A stretch of DNA of 13,364 nucleotides from Deltaproteobacteria bacterium (GCA_020355145.1 CP070660.1:1587561-1600924); one strand, 5' to 3'; shown: positions 6,197 to 13,364, counted from the stretch's first letter. The notes: generated by a model from the sequence alone, not told the origin. A program made the numbers and translations.

Positions 6197-6760
6197 ATGA
6201 TCGAAATACGTTTTCACGGACGGGGCGGTCAGGGGACGGTGGTTGCCTCAAAAATCTTGGCTACCTCTATATTCTTAGATGGTAAGTATTCCCAGTCCTT
6301 TCCTTCCTTCGGGGTTGAAAGAAGGGGAGCCCCTGTAACAGCCTTCCTGAGGGTAGATGAGAAACCGATCAGGATACGTACGGAGATATATGAACCTGAT
6401 CACGTGGTCATCCTTGATCCCCTCCTTGTTGATCAGGTTCCCATCACCAATGGGCTAAGAAGGGAGGGGATTGTCACTATCAATAGCAGCATGAAACCAG
6501 TTGAGTTCACCGATAAGTTCAAGGGATTTCGGGTGGCTACTGTACCGGCCAGTAAGATCGCCTTAAAGTATCATCTTGGTAACTCCCAGTCCCCTATTGT
6601 CAATACAGCCATCTTGGGTGCTGTTGCCAAGGTACTTTCTATAGTCACAATGGAGAACCTGGTAAAGGCCATCAAGGGTGATGTACCGGCAGATCCTGAC
6701 AATAATGCCTCTGCCGCTGAAGAGGCCTACCAAAGGGTAACTGAGGTGGTTCAACTCTAA
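6197..6760 (+). CDS. 2-oxoacid:ferredoxin oxidoreductase, gamma subunit
   Basis: This 187-residue protein belongs to the PorC/KorC/PadE gamma family. It opens with the typical FHGRGGQGTVVASKILA (6-22, GRGGQG at 8-13), followed by SFPSFGVERRGAPVTAFLRV, which would contact the CoA-binding part of the complex. PIVNTAILGAV (about 142-152) near the C-terminus is also family-typical. The subunit has no metal cluster; with alpha and beta it builds the enzyme that oxidatively decarboxylates a 2-oxo acid to an acyl-CoA and reduces ferredoxin. It is the first structural gene of the gamma / GltD-ferredoxin fusion / alpha / beta operon. No clear Shine-Dalgarno sequence precedes the ATG, and no better start is visible. 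Sequence alone does not settle whether the substrate is pyruvate, a branched-chain oxo acid, 2-oxoglutarate or an aryl oxo acid. Confidence 0.92.
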   Translation: MIEIRFHGRGGQGTVVASKILATSIFLDGKYSQSFPSFGVERRGAPVTAFLRVDEKPIRIRTEIYEPDHVVILDPLLVDQVPITNGLRREGIVTINSSMKPVEFTDKFKGFRVATVPASKIALKYHLGNSQSPIVNTAILGAVAKVLSIVTMENLVKAIKGDVPADPDNNASAAEEAYQRVTEVVQL

Positions 6761-6791
6761 CCAACAAGGCAGGCTAATCAGGGTATAGGAG

Positions 6792-8525
6792 ATGAGATAT
6801 ACCGAAAAACAGGTTAAGGTTCCTTTATGTGCTGTCTCGACCACATCCAGTCTGGAAAACAAGACCGGGATCTGGAGGTTCGCCCAACCTATTTTTATCG
6901 ACCGTGTCTCCCCTTGTAACATGCAGTGCCCTGCGGGCGAGGACATCACAGGATATATGTATCTGGTCAGCAAGGGAAGGTATGAAGAGGCATGGAGACT
7001 CATAATGGAGGAGAACCCTTTTCCCGCGATCATGGGTCGGGTCTGTTTCCATATCTGTGAGGAAAGGTGTAACAGAGCAGAGCACGATGAGGCAGTATCC
7101 ATTCACATGGTCGAACGCTTCATTGGCGACTATGGCCTTTCCCATAGTCTCAAGATAGCTGTTCCCAAACCTGAAAAGGACAAAAGGGTTGCTATAGTTG
7201 GGGCCGGCCCTGCAGGTCTGAGTGCGGCCTACCATCTGAGGAAAATGGGCTATAATGTCACCCTTTTTGATTACAATCCAGAACCTGGCGGTATTATGCG
7301 CTATGGTATTCCCGCCTACAGACTTCCTAAAGAGATCCTTGATGGTGAGATTGGGCGACTCTACGATATAGAGATTGAATTTAAAATGGGCGTAAGGGTA
7401 GGTGAAGATATCAGCTGGGAGGCCCTCGACAAACAGTTTAAGGCTGTATTCATCGCTATTGGCGCCTGGGAAGATATCGGTCTCAGGATCAAGGGGCTAG
7501 ACAGAAAAGGGATATTTAATGCCCTTGAATTTCTAAAGGAGGTCAATCTCGGTAAAAAACCAAAGATAGGGAAAGTGGTTGCTGTCATCGGTGGTGGAAA
7601 CAGCGCCATAGACTGTGCCAGAGTCTCCCGCAGGCTTGGGTCAGAGGTGACCATCATATATCGACGAGGTGAGGCAGAGATGCCAGCCCATCCTGAGGAG
7701 ATTGAAATGGCAAGGGAAGAGGGAATTCGATTTCTCCTTCTCGCCAGCCCAATAGAGGTACGTGGAGGGGAGATGGTTAGTGGTCTCAACCTGGAAGAGA
7801 TGACCTTGGGGGAGGTGGATCAATCTGGTCGAAGACGACCTATGCCTACAGGAAAGGCCTTTGATATTGATTGTGATACCATGATCATAGCCATAGGGGA
7901 GGCTACCAGGTTAGATGACCTTCCTCCTTCCATCTCCCACAGGGGAGGGGTAGTTGAGGCCGACCAGATAGGTCAAACCATCCATCCCAGGTTCTTTGCC
8001 GGTGGGGATATCATAGATATCCCTCATACAGTCACCCATGCCATCGGTTCAGGCAAGCGTTCTGCTGTGGCCATTGACCGATTTCTTGGAGGGATCAAGG
8101 GTGAGGAGGACTACCTCGATCAGTTTAGGTGGGGGGATTCTGGAAACATCAGCCTTGCCTGGCTGAAGGGGACTAGCCCCTTCCCCAGAAAAAATCCGGC
8201 TTTAGAGACCACAGACTACAGGGACATGAATCCATTCTATTTTGATCACCGAGCGGGAATGAAGATCCGAAGGATCCATTTAAAGGGCTTTCAGGAGGTG
8301 ATCGAGTCCCCTTCACAAGAGGAGGTAGTCTCTGAGACAATGCGCTGTTTTAACTGCGGTGCCTGCACAGAATGTGGAAACTGCTACATCTTCTGTCCGG
8401 AAAATTGCATAAGGAGGGATCCCGGGGGATATGGATATATTGCAGATATGGACTACTGTAAGGGCTGCGGAGTATGCGTCCATGAATGCCCCCGTGGGGC
8501 AATGAGCATGAAGTTTATGGAATAG
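6792..8525 (+). CDS. GltD-like FAD/NAD(P) oxidoreductase fused to a multi-cluster ferredoxin domain (electron-transfer subunit)
   Basis: Three parts are visible in 577 residues. (1) An N-terminal Fe-S helical domain with Cys42, Cys46, Cys85, Cys89 and Cys93, as in the glutamate synthase small subunit. (2) An FAD/NAD(P) module: VGAGPAG (136-142), PEPGGIMRYGIP (164-174), the second nucleotide site IGGGNSAIDCA (266-276) and FFAGGD (401-406). (3) A ferredoxin tail: Cys519, 522, 525, 528, 531, 535 and 539, then Cys556, 559, 562 and 566, enough for two classical [4Fe-4S] clusters plus extra cysteines. No separate delta-subunit ferredoxin gene is present, so the tail probably replaces it. The protein likely passes electrons between the oxidoreductase clusters and NAD(P), comparable to PadH plus PadF of phenylglyoxylate:NAD oxidoreductase. 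It lies 31 bp after gamma and 4 bp before alpha, so cotranslation is likely. GGAG abuts the ATG, and an AGGG slightly upstream is better spaced. Confidence 0.9.
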   Translation: MRYTEKQVKVPLCAVSTTSSLENKTGIWRFAQPIFIDRVSPCNMQCPAGEDITGYMYLVSKGRYEEAWRLIMEENPFPAIMGRVCFHICEERCNRAEHDEAVSIHMVERFIGDYGLSHSLKIAVPKPEKDKRVAIVGAGPAGLSAAYHLRKMGYNVTLFDYNPEPGGIMRYGIPAYRLPKEILDGEIGRLYDIEIEFKMGVRVGEDISWEALDKQFKAVFIAIGAWEDIGLRIKGLDRKGIFNALEFLKEVNLGKKPKIGKVVAVIGGGNSAIDCARVSRRLGSEVTIIYRRGEAEMPAHPEEIEMAREEGIRFLLLASPIEVRGGEMVSGLNLEEMTLGEVDQSGRRRPMPTGKAFDIDCDTMIIAIGEATRLDDLPPSISHRGGVVEADQIGQTIHPRFFAGGDIIDIPHTVTHAIGSGKRSAVAIDRFLGGIKGEEDYLDQFRWGDSGNISLAWLKGTSPFPRKNPALETTDYRDMNPFYFDHRAGMKIRRIHLKGFQEVIESPSQEEVVSETMRCFNCGACTECGNCYIFCPENCIRRDPGGYGYIADMDYCKGCGVCVHECPRGAMSMKFME

Positions 8526-8529
8526 AAAG

Positions 8530-9696
8530 ATGAGAAAGGTATTGACAGGAAACCAGGCGGTGGCCTATGGGGCAATGCTATCCGATGTGCAGGTAGTTGC
8601 TGCCTACCCAATTACACCCCAGACAACCATCATAGAAGAGCTTGCAGCCATGCATGCCCAAGGACTGGTAGATCTTGATTATATCAGGGTAGAGTCTGAA
8701 CATTCTGCCATGGCGGCCTGTATCGGGGCATCCATGGGAGGGGTCAGGACCTTTACTGCCACCTGCGGTCAGGGATTACTCCTTATGCATGAGATGCTCC
8801 ATTATGCTACTGGTGCCAGGACACCCGTGGTTCTGGCTAATGTCAATCGGGCAGTAGCAGCTCCATGGAATATATGGAGCGATCAGACAGACTCCGTTTC
8901 CCAAAGAGAGACTGGATGGATCCAGCTTTATTGCGAGGGAAATCAGGAGGTCCTGGATACAACCATCATTGCATTCAAGATCGCGGAAACCCTAAGACTG
9001 CCTGTAATGATTATCCTGGATGCATTTTTCCTATCACATACATCAGAGCCTGTAGATGTACCTGATAAGGAAAAGGTAAGGGACTTCCTTCCTTCATATG
9101 ATCCAGGAGATCTGTGGCTTGATCCGGATAATCCCAAGACCTTTGGCTCCATTAGCATGAGTGATGTCTATATGGAATTTAGATGGCAAATTCAGAGGGA
9201 TATGGAGAGGGCCAAGGGCGTCATCCAGGAGGTCCAGAATGAGTTCGGCGGGGTGTTTGGAAGGACTTACAGGCAGGTGGAAGGATATCTGTCGGAGGAT
9301 GCAGATGTCGTCATGGTTGTCTCCGGGACAGTTGCATCTACCGGAAGGGAGGTCATAGATTATCTCAGGGCCAAAGGGGAAAGCCTTGGGATGGTAAAGA
9401 TAAAGACCCTTCGTCCCTTTCCAAGGGAGGAAATTATAGAGGCCTTAAGAGGCAAGAGGAAGGTGGCGGTTATTGATCGGAATTTCTCCCCCGGTTCTAC
9501 AGGTGTATGGGCTCAGGAGATCAGAAACGCCCTATACGAACTTCCTGAAGATGAAAGACCGACTATCTATGGATATATTGCCGGCCTGGGTGGCCGGGAT
9601 ATAAGTGTTAAAACCATTGAAGACATCTATCGGAGAACCCTTGAGGGTGACCGACCAGATGATGTGGATATATGGATAGGAGTAAGATATGTATAG
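8530..9696 (+). CDS. 2-oxoacid:ferredoxin oxidoreductase, alpha subunit
   Basis: This 388-residue PorA-type chain has the usual length. Family motifs are GNQAVAYGAML (7-17), AAYPITPQTTIIEEL (24-38, with the YPITP that contacts substrate and TPP), VESEHSAMAACIGASMGG (54-71), ATCGQGLLLMHEML (77-90) and NVNRAVAAPWNIWSDQTD (104-121). Later, LRLPVMIILDAFFLSHTSEPVDVP is characteristic of pyruvate/2-oxoisovalerate enzymes. The subunit contributes the pyrimidine-binding and substrate-binding side of the TPP site and pairs with beta, which overlaps its 3' end by 8 bp. The reaction is 2-oxo acid + CoA + oxidised ferredoxin to acyl-CoA + CO2 + reduced ferredoxin, cytoplasmic and oxygen-sensitive. Branched-chain oxo acids would fit the neighbouring dehydrogenase and mutase, but pyruvate or aryl oxo acids remain possible. 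Confidence 0.94.
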   Translation: MRKVLTGNQAVAYGAMLSDVQVVAAYPITPQTTIIEELAAMHAQGLVDLDYIRVESEHSAMAACIGASMGGVRTFTATCGQGLLLMHEMLHYATGARTPVVLANVNRAVAAPWNIWSDQTDSVSQRETGWIQLYCEGNQEVLDTTIIAFKIAETLRLPVMIILDAFFLSHTSEPVDVPDKEKVRDFLPSYDPGDLWLDPDNPKTFGSISMSDVYMEFRWQIQRDMERAKGVIQEVQNEFGGVFGRTYRQVEGYLSEDADVVMVVSGTVASTGREVIDYLRAKGESLGMVKIKTLRPFPREEIIEALRGKRKVAVIDRNFSPGSTGVWAQEIRNALYELPEDERPTIYGYIAGLGGRDISVKTIEDIYRRTLEGDRPDDVDIWIGVRYV

Positions 9697-10585
9697 CCTG
9701 AATCAGAGATTTGACAATGAGGATATCCCTCAAGAAGAGTATATTACCCCTGGACATGTAGCATGTGCTGGCTGCGGCGCATCCCTTTCCATGAGGCTGG
9801 CCTTGAAGGGTTTGGGGAAACCTACTGTACTTGTAGTGCCTGCCTCCTGCTGTGGGGTGATACCTGGCCCCTGGCCCCTGACAGCCATGGAGATTCCACT
9901 CTTTCAGGCCGCCTTTGAGACAGGAGGAGCCACTATATCCGGTCTTAAGGCGGCATACAGGAAAAGGGGTATGGATGATATCTGTGTTGTAGGCTGGGCA
10001 GGTGATGGGGGTACCTTTGATATTGGTATCCAGGCCCTCTCAGGTGCAGCAGAGAGAAATGATGATGTAATCTATGTCTGTTACGACAACGAGGCATACA
10101 TGAATACTGGAATCCAGCGCTCAAGTGCTACTCCAGAGGGCGCCTGGACAACAACAACCCCGGTTAAGGAACCCAAATCAGAGCCAAAGAAGGATATTGA
10201 CGAGATAATGGTCGCCCACAGGATTCCCTATCTTGCCACTGCCACGGCCGCCTACCCCCATGACATGACCGCAAAATTTAAGAAGGCCAGGTCTATAAAA
10301 GGGATGAGGTTTATCCATCTCCTTTCCTCCTGTCCAACAGGCTGGAGAACGCCTGAGAATTTGTCTATAGAGGTGATGCGCCTGGCCGTTTTATCCAATA
10401 TCTTCCCCTTATATGAGGTGGATAATGGTGAGATCTATAGGCAGACAGTAATCCCTGATGCGATTATCCCTGTTGACAGATACATCCACCTTCAGGGGAG
10501 GTTTAGACACCTGAGCGAGGAGGATATCATAGAATATCAGGCGATGGTAGATAAGAGGTTTGGCCGTCTAAAGGAGAGGTTTTAG
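9689..10585 (+). CDS. 2-oxoacid:ferredoxin oxidoreductase, beta subunit (TPP and [4Fe-4S])
   Basis: This 298-residue PorB-type chain starts inside the alpha gene (8-bp overlap), with AGGAG (9678-9682) six bases before the ATG, a sign of translational coupling and equal stoichiometry. CAGCG (26-30) and PASCCG (51-56) together with SSCPTGW (213-219, Cys215) would supply the four ligands of the proximal [4Fe-4S] cluster: Cys26, Cys29, Cys54 or Cys55, and Cys215. The TPP-Mg motif is GWAGDGGTFDIGIQALSGAAERN (102-124), completed by NEAYMNTGIQRSSATPEGAWTTTTP (134-158). All catalytic features appear intact. It is the last oxidoreductase gene. A minus-strand SAF remnant overlaps its last 18 bases, and no convincing terminator follows; a 5-bp hairpin at 10623-10636 lacks a T-run. 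Confidence 0.94.
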   Translation: MYSLNQRFDNEDIPQEEYITPGHVACAGCGASLSMRLALKGLGKPTVLVVPASCCGVIPGPWPLTAMEIPLFQAAFETGGATISGLKAAYRKRGMDDICVVGWAGDGGTFDIGIQALSGAAERNDDVIYVCYDNEAYMNTGIQRSSATPEGAWTTTTPVKEPKSEPKKDIDEIMVAHRIPYLATATAAYPHDMTAKFKKARSIKGMRFIHLLSSCPTGWRTPENLSIEVMRLAVLSNIFPLYEVDNGEIYRQTVIPDAIIPVDRYIHLQGRFRHLSEEDIIEYQAMVDKRFGRLKERF

Positions 10586-10732
10586 AGAGTGAATCTTGTT
10601 GCGGCAGGTTACACCCTCTTGGGGCACCTCAGTGCCGGCTGAAAGTTCCACCCTTGCCACAACAACATTGTCTAAGGGATTTAGACGAATAGCGAGCAGA
10701 TCAGTCTTGACCATCTTTTCATCTCCCGCCAT
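10568..10732 (-). pseudogene. Truncated SAF-domain (UxaA/altronate dehydratase N-terminal type) remnant
   Basis: The minus strand encodes a 54-residue reading frame that contains AIRLNPLDNVVVARVELSAG followed by TEV. This closely resembles the start of altronate dehydratase-type SAF domains; from memory, E. coli UxaA begins with a similar segment around ALDNVAVALADLAEGTEV. In intact members the domain continues through a GHKFAL-like segment for another 30-50 residues. Here the similarity fades after about residue 45, and the frame stops at 10568 inside the 3' end of the oxidoreductase beta gene. There is therefore no room for the rest, nor for the large catalytic UxaA part. It is best read as the stump of a deleted sugar-acid or hydroxy-acid dehydratase gene. 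A second Met at 10714 has a GGGAG site upstream, so a short peptide could still be made. Confidence 0.5.
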
Positions 10733-10788
10733 CTTCCGTCAACGGCTTATCTAATTATCCATTTTTGCCCCCAAGGTAAACAAAAAAT

Positions 10789-10817
10789 TTGATAATAGGC
10801 CATTAATCGCTTATGCT
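10789..10817 (+). promoter_or_regulatory. Sigma70-like promoter for the ABC binding-protein gene
   Basis: TTGATA (10789-10794, five of six consensus bases) is followed after 17 bases by TATGCT (10812-10817, four of six). The start point would fall near 10824, with a leader of about 40 bases before the ATG at 10863. This separates the ABC transporter unit from the oxidoreductase operon. Confidence 0.45.
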
Positions 10818-10862
10818 ACTGGTAGGGAACTAGCGTTAATGATCTAATTTGCAAAGGGGAAG

Positions 10863-12998
10863 ATGACAATCCGCAAGGTTCTCATATTTACCCCAATCTT
10901 TGTTATACTCTTCTTGCTCCAGTCCTATGTCTGGGTTCCTACATATGAACAACAGACAAGAGGAAACCCAAGCCGTCTAAATGAATACATTGCTGCTTCC
11001 ATTGGTGACGCCAGCATCCTGAATCCAATCCTTTCGGCAGACTCTGCCAGCAGCGATATCAACTCTATGGTATTCGAGGGTCTCATTGACCGTGATGAAG
11101 AACTTCGCTTTAGGGGACGCCTTGCGACCTCTTGGGAAATCTATGAGGAGGCCTTTTTTTACGTAAACGAAAACGCAACCATACCCGATGTAGGAAAAGC
11201 AGGGGCAGAAGAGGTAGTCGAACTTCTCAAGATGGCAAAGTCCGGGCATTGGCCGATCAGTGCTGAAATTATGGCCTCTTTGGATAACATCAGGGAGATA
11301 TCTATCATCCCAGCCAGGGAATTTCTGGTGACACGGCAAGAAAAAAGGGCAAAGACAAATCAGCAAGACACTGCGGTGAAGATCAGGGTCACTGCCCCGG
11401 CCAGGATCAAACTGATCTTAGGCAGTGTAGATCAAGATCTCTTTCAAGTCCTCTCCAATATCCTGGGCAAAGATTACTTTACCTCCTTTAACGGGGAGGA
11501 TTATTTAAGTGCGGATCAAGGGATGGCGGAGGAAAAAAGGGCGCAGTATGCAAGAGAAATCCTGCCATCTACCGAACATAATCCAATTATAATCTTTAAT
11601 CTGCGCCCCAGTGTAAAGTTTCATGATGGCCACATCTTTGATGCCTACGATGTCAAATTTACCTATAAGGCCATCATGAATCCAAAGAATCTTTCTCCTC
11701 GAATAGCAGACTATGAGCCGGTCAAAGAGGTGGAGGTAGTCAATCCCCTGACCGTACGTATCACTTACAAACGACTCTATTCCCCTGCCCTCGGGACGTG
11801 GGGTATGGGGATACTCCCTGAGCATCTCCTCAATGATGAGGCCTTAACAGATGAGGCCATCAGGGCTGGGAAGGATCCGGATAGATTCTCCATGCGAAAG
11901 AGCAGCTTCAATCGCAAACCCATCGGATGCGGCCCCTTTGTATTTCGGGAATGGAAATCGGATCAGTATATCATCCTGGATCGCTTTGGGCACTATTGGG
12001 AGGGCCCACCGAATTATGAACGTTATATCTATCGGATTGTTCCCGATCTCCTGACACAGGAGATGGAGTTTTATGCAGGCACTGTAGACTCTTATGGTGT
12101 CCAACCCCATCAGGTACAGCGTCTTGAGAACGATCCAAAGTATCAGAGTTTCTCCGGGCCCTCTTTTGGCTATACCTACATCGGCTATAATATGCGGCGT
12201 GAACCCTTCAATGACCCCCGTGTCCGCAGGGCCCTGAGCATGGCCATTGATGTAAATAAGATCATAAAATACGTCCTCCACGGCCAGGGGGAACGTATTA
12301 CCGGCCCCTTTGTCAAACAGACCGATTACTATAATCACCTCATCAAGCCTGTCCCCTATGATCCCGAAGGGGCACTAAAGCTCCTTGAAGAGACGGGGTG
12401 GAGGCCTGACAAGGAAGGCTGGCTGGAAAGAGATGGAAAACGATTTCAATTTACCCTCATCACCAACAGCGGTAATGACCTTCGCAAGGCAATCCTGACC
12501 ATTGCCCAGGACGGATGGAAACAGCTCGGCATTGACGTTAGAACCGATATCTTAGAATGGGCTGTATTTATCCAGGAACGTGTGGACAAGGGGGATTTTG
12601 ATGCACTGATCTTGGGCTGGAGCATGGGTATTGAACCTGACCTTTATCAGATATGGCATTCCAGTCAGACAAATCCCTATCAGCTCAATTTCGTGGGGTT
12701 TGAAAGTCCCAAGGCCGATGATCTCATCATCAAGATCAGACAGGAATATGATCATGAGCGCCAGGTAGCTTATTGCCACAAGCTCCACGAGATCATTGCC
12801 AGGGAGCAGCCCTATACCTTTCTCTATGTGGCCAAATGGACGGCCGTCCTGGACAAGAAGATCGTAATAAAGGAAACCGATTCCCAGGGGCGTGTGATCT
12901 ACAGGAAGATCAAACCCACCAAAACGGGAAACTTTACCTTTTACTTCAACAAGTGGATAAAGCTCCCAGAGGCACCCGATTTCAGCGCGGAGGGATAG
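10863..12998 (+). CDS. ABC transporter substrate-binding protein, peptide/nickel family (SBP_bac_5), with large internal insertion
   Basis: This 711-residue extracytoplasmic protein captures its ligand for the permease that begins at 13236. An N-terminal hydrophobic stretch (about residues 6-24) acts as signal peptide or membrane anchor; no lipobox cysteine follows, so a classical lipoprotein is unlikely. Family landmarks are SILNPILSAD and VFEGLIDRD (51-77), LATSWE (87-92), VKFHDGHIFDAYDVKFTYKAI (251-271), PIGCGPFVFREW, FNDPRVRRALSMAID and the C-terminal half with GWSMGIEPDLYQIWHSSQ. In ordinary members only about 20 residues separate LATSWE from VKFHDG; here about 158 do, so roughly 140 residues (100-240) are inserted. 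That accounts for most of the excess over the usual 500-600 residues. Short or medium peptides are the default ligand, but nickel, sugars or other oligomers occur in the family. GGGGA lies only two bases before the ATG. Confidence 0.9.
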   Translation: MTIRKVLIFTPIFVILFLLQSYVWVPTYEQQTRGNPSRLNEYIAASIGDASILNPILSADSASSDINSMVFEGLIDRDEELRFRGRLATSWEIYEEAFFYVNENATIPDVGKAGAEEVVELLKMAKSGHWPISAEIMASLDNIREISIIPAREFLVTRQEKRAKTNQQDTAVKIRVTAPARIKLILGSVDQDLFQVLSNILGKDYFTSFNGEDYLSADQGMAEEKRAQYAREILPSTEHNPIIIFNLRPSVKFHDGHIFDAYDVKFTYKAIMNPKNLSPRIADYEPVKEVEVVNPLTVRITYKRLYSPALGTWGMGILPEHLLNDEALTDEAIRAGKDPDRFSMRKSSFNRKPIGCGPFVFREWKSDQYIILDRFGHYWEGPPNYERYIYRIVPDLLTQEMEFYAGTVDSYGVQPHQVQRLENDPKYQSFSGPSFGYTYIGYNMRREPFNDPRVRRALSMAIDVNKIIKYVLHGQGERITGPFVKQTDYYNHLIKPVPYDPEGALKLLEETGWRPDKEGWLERDGKRFQFTLITNSGNDLRKAILTIAQDGWKQLGIDVRTDILEWAVFIQERVDKGDFDALILGWSMGIEPDLYQIWHSSQTNPYQLNFVGFESPKADDLIIKIRQEYDHERQVAYCHKLHEIIAREQPYTFLYVAKWTAVLDKKIVIKETDSQGRVIYRKIKPTKTGNFTFYFNKWIKLPEAPDFSAEG

Positions 12999-13235
12999 TT
13001 AGTGCGAAGGTCATCTTGTTGAATCTGCAGAAAGGGTCCTTCGCAGGCGTTTAGAACATTTGATATTCGATATTCGGATTTGTTTCGTATTTCGACCTGC
13101 CCGCAATGCCTTTGTGTAGGCTCAGGACAATGTCTTGAAGCTAATGCTATAACCACGGTTATTAGTCTATCCCTAACTACTTTGCACGGCAGGCGGGTAT
13201 TCGATATTCGGATTTGATAACTTAAGGTATTGCGC
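12999..13235 (+). repeat. Repeat-rich spacer between binding protein and permease
   Basis: TATTCGATATTCGGATTTG occurs twice in exact direct copies (13064-13082 and 13198-13216, 134 bp apart). Between them lie CCTGCC (13096-13101) and GGCAGG (13188-13193) as inverted arms, and a perfect dyad ATAACC-AC-GGTTAT (13149-13162). Before the first copy, TGCGAAGG (13003-13010) and CCTTCGCA (13038-13045) form an 8-bp stem with a 27-base loop and no T-run. No gene is visible. The 237-bp gap is long for a binding protein/permease pair and looks like a dispersed intergenic repeat inserted in the operon. The first stem could stabilise the binding-protein message and so favour its expression over the permease. 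Confidence 0.6.
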
Positions 13236-13364
13236 ATGTTATCGTTTATCGGCCGTAGTATCATACAAAAAATCGTCACCCTTTTCTTTGTATCGGTGGT
13301 CTCTTTTTTGATCATCCATCTGGCCCCCGGCGAGCCCAGCCAGGTGGATCCCCTTAATCCCAAG
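13236..13364 (+). CDS. ABC transporter permease, DppB/OppB type, 5' part only
   Basis: The first 43 codons of a permease run off the right edge. The N-terminus, FIGRSIIQKIVTLFFVSVVS then FLIIHLAPGEP, matches the conserved opening of dipeptide/oligopeptide permease B proteins: a short cytoplasmic head, the first transmembrane helix (about residues 9-28) and the HLAPGDP-like motif, here HLAPGEP. It would be the inner-membrane channel partner of the binding protein encoded upstream; a DppC-type permease and two ATPases would be expected beyond the window. AAGG (13224-13227) is a weak ribosome site eight bases before the ATG. Confidence 0.85.
   Translation, partial: MLSFIGRSIIQKIVTLFFVSVVSFLIIHLAPGEPSQVDPLNPK

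Noticed and set aside
10623..10636. GGCAC-CTCA-GTGCC hairpin considered as terminator of the oxidoreductase operon
   Set aside because: The stem is only 5 bp, there is no following T-run, and the sequence is part of the SAF remnant's coding region.
11844..12338. Minus-strand open frame of 164 codons within the ABC binding-protein gene
   Set aside because: It is antisense to a gene with clear family motifs throughout, and no homology-like features are visible.
12941..13363. Minus-strand open frame of 140 codons across the spacer and permease start
   Set aside because: It spans repeats and runs opposite a recognisable DppB N-terminus; the translation looks random.

Overview
The window looks like chromosomal DNA from an anaerobic bacterium that degrades amino acids or acyl compounds. 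Three things suggest this: a four-gene 2-oxoacid:ferredoxin oxidoreductase operon with a built-in flavin/iron-sulfur electron module, a two-subunit B12-dependent acyl-CoA mutase, and a long peptide-type ABC binding protein. The gene style resembles Desulfobacterota (Deltaproteobacteria) and related anaerobes, but this is only an impression of style. No rRNA, tRNA or CRISPR was seen.

Layout. On the minus strand, positions 1-796 hold most of an octopine/nopaline-type dehydrogenase (its 3' end is off the left edge), 964-1380 the B12-binding small subunit of an acyl-CoA mutase, and 1567-3243 its catalytic large subunit. A strong inverted repeat lies between the two mutase genes. Positions 3282-3534 and 5174-5436 are two direct copies of a non-coding, MITE-like element with 16-bp terminal inverted repeats. 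Between them sits a plus-strand leucine/valine/phenylalanine-type amino acid dehydrogenase (3770-5170) with its own sigma70-like promoter. A plus-strand operon follows: an XRE-cupin regulator (5559-6161), then oxidoreductase gamma (6197-6760), a GltD-like NAD(P)/FAD protein fused to a ferredoxin domain (6792-8525), alpha (8530-9696) and beta (9689-10585). A truncated minus-strand SAF/UxaA remnant (10568-10732) is followed by a promoter, a 711-residue ABC peptide/nickel-family binding protein (10863-12998), a repeat-rich spacer and the start of its DppB-type permease (13236 to the right edge).

How the parts may fit. The mutase has Phe89 and Gln207 at the two positions that, as I recall the family, separate isobutyryl-CoA mutase (Phe/Gln) from methylmalonyl-CoA mutase (Tyr/Arg). 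The amino acid dehydrogenase has a leucine where glutamate dehydrogenases have the lysine that holds the substrate side-chain carboxylate. Together with an oxoacid:ferredoxin oxidoreductase, this suggests a branched-chain route: valine to 2-oxoisovalerate, then isobutyryl-CoA, then n-butyryl-CoA, with peptides or amino acids brought in by the ABC system. The individual protein families are secure. The joint pathway and all exact substrates are inference.
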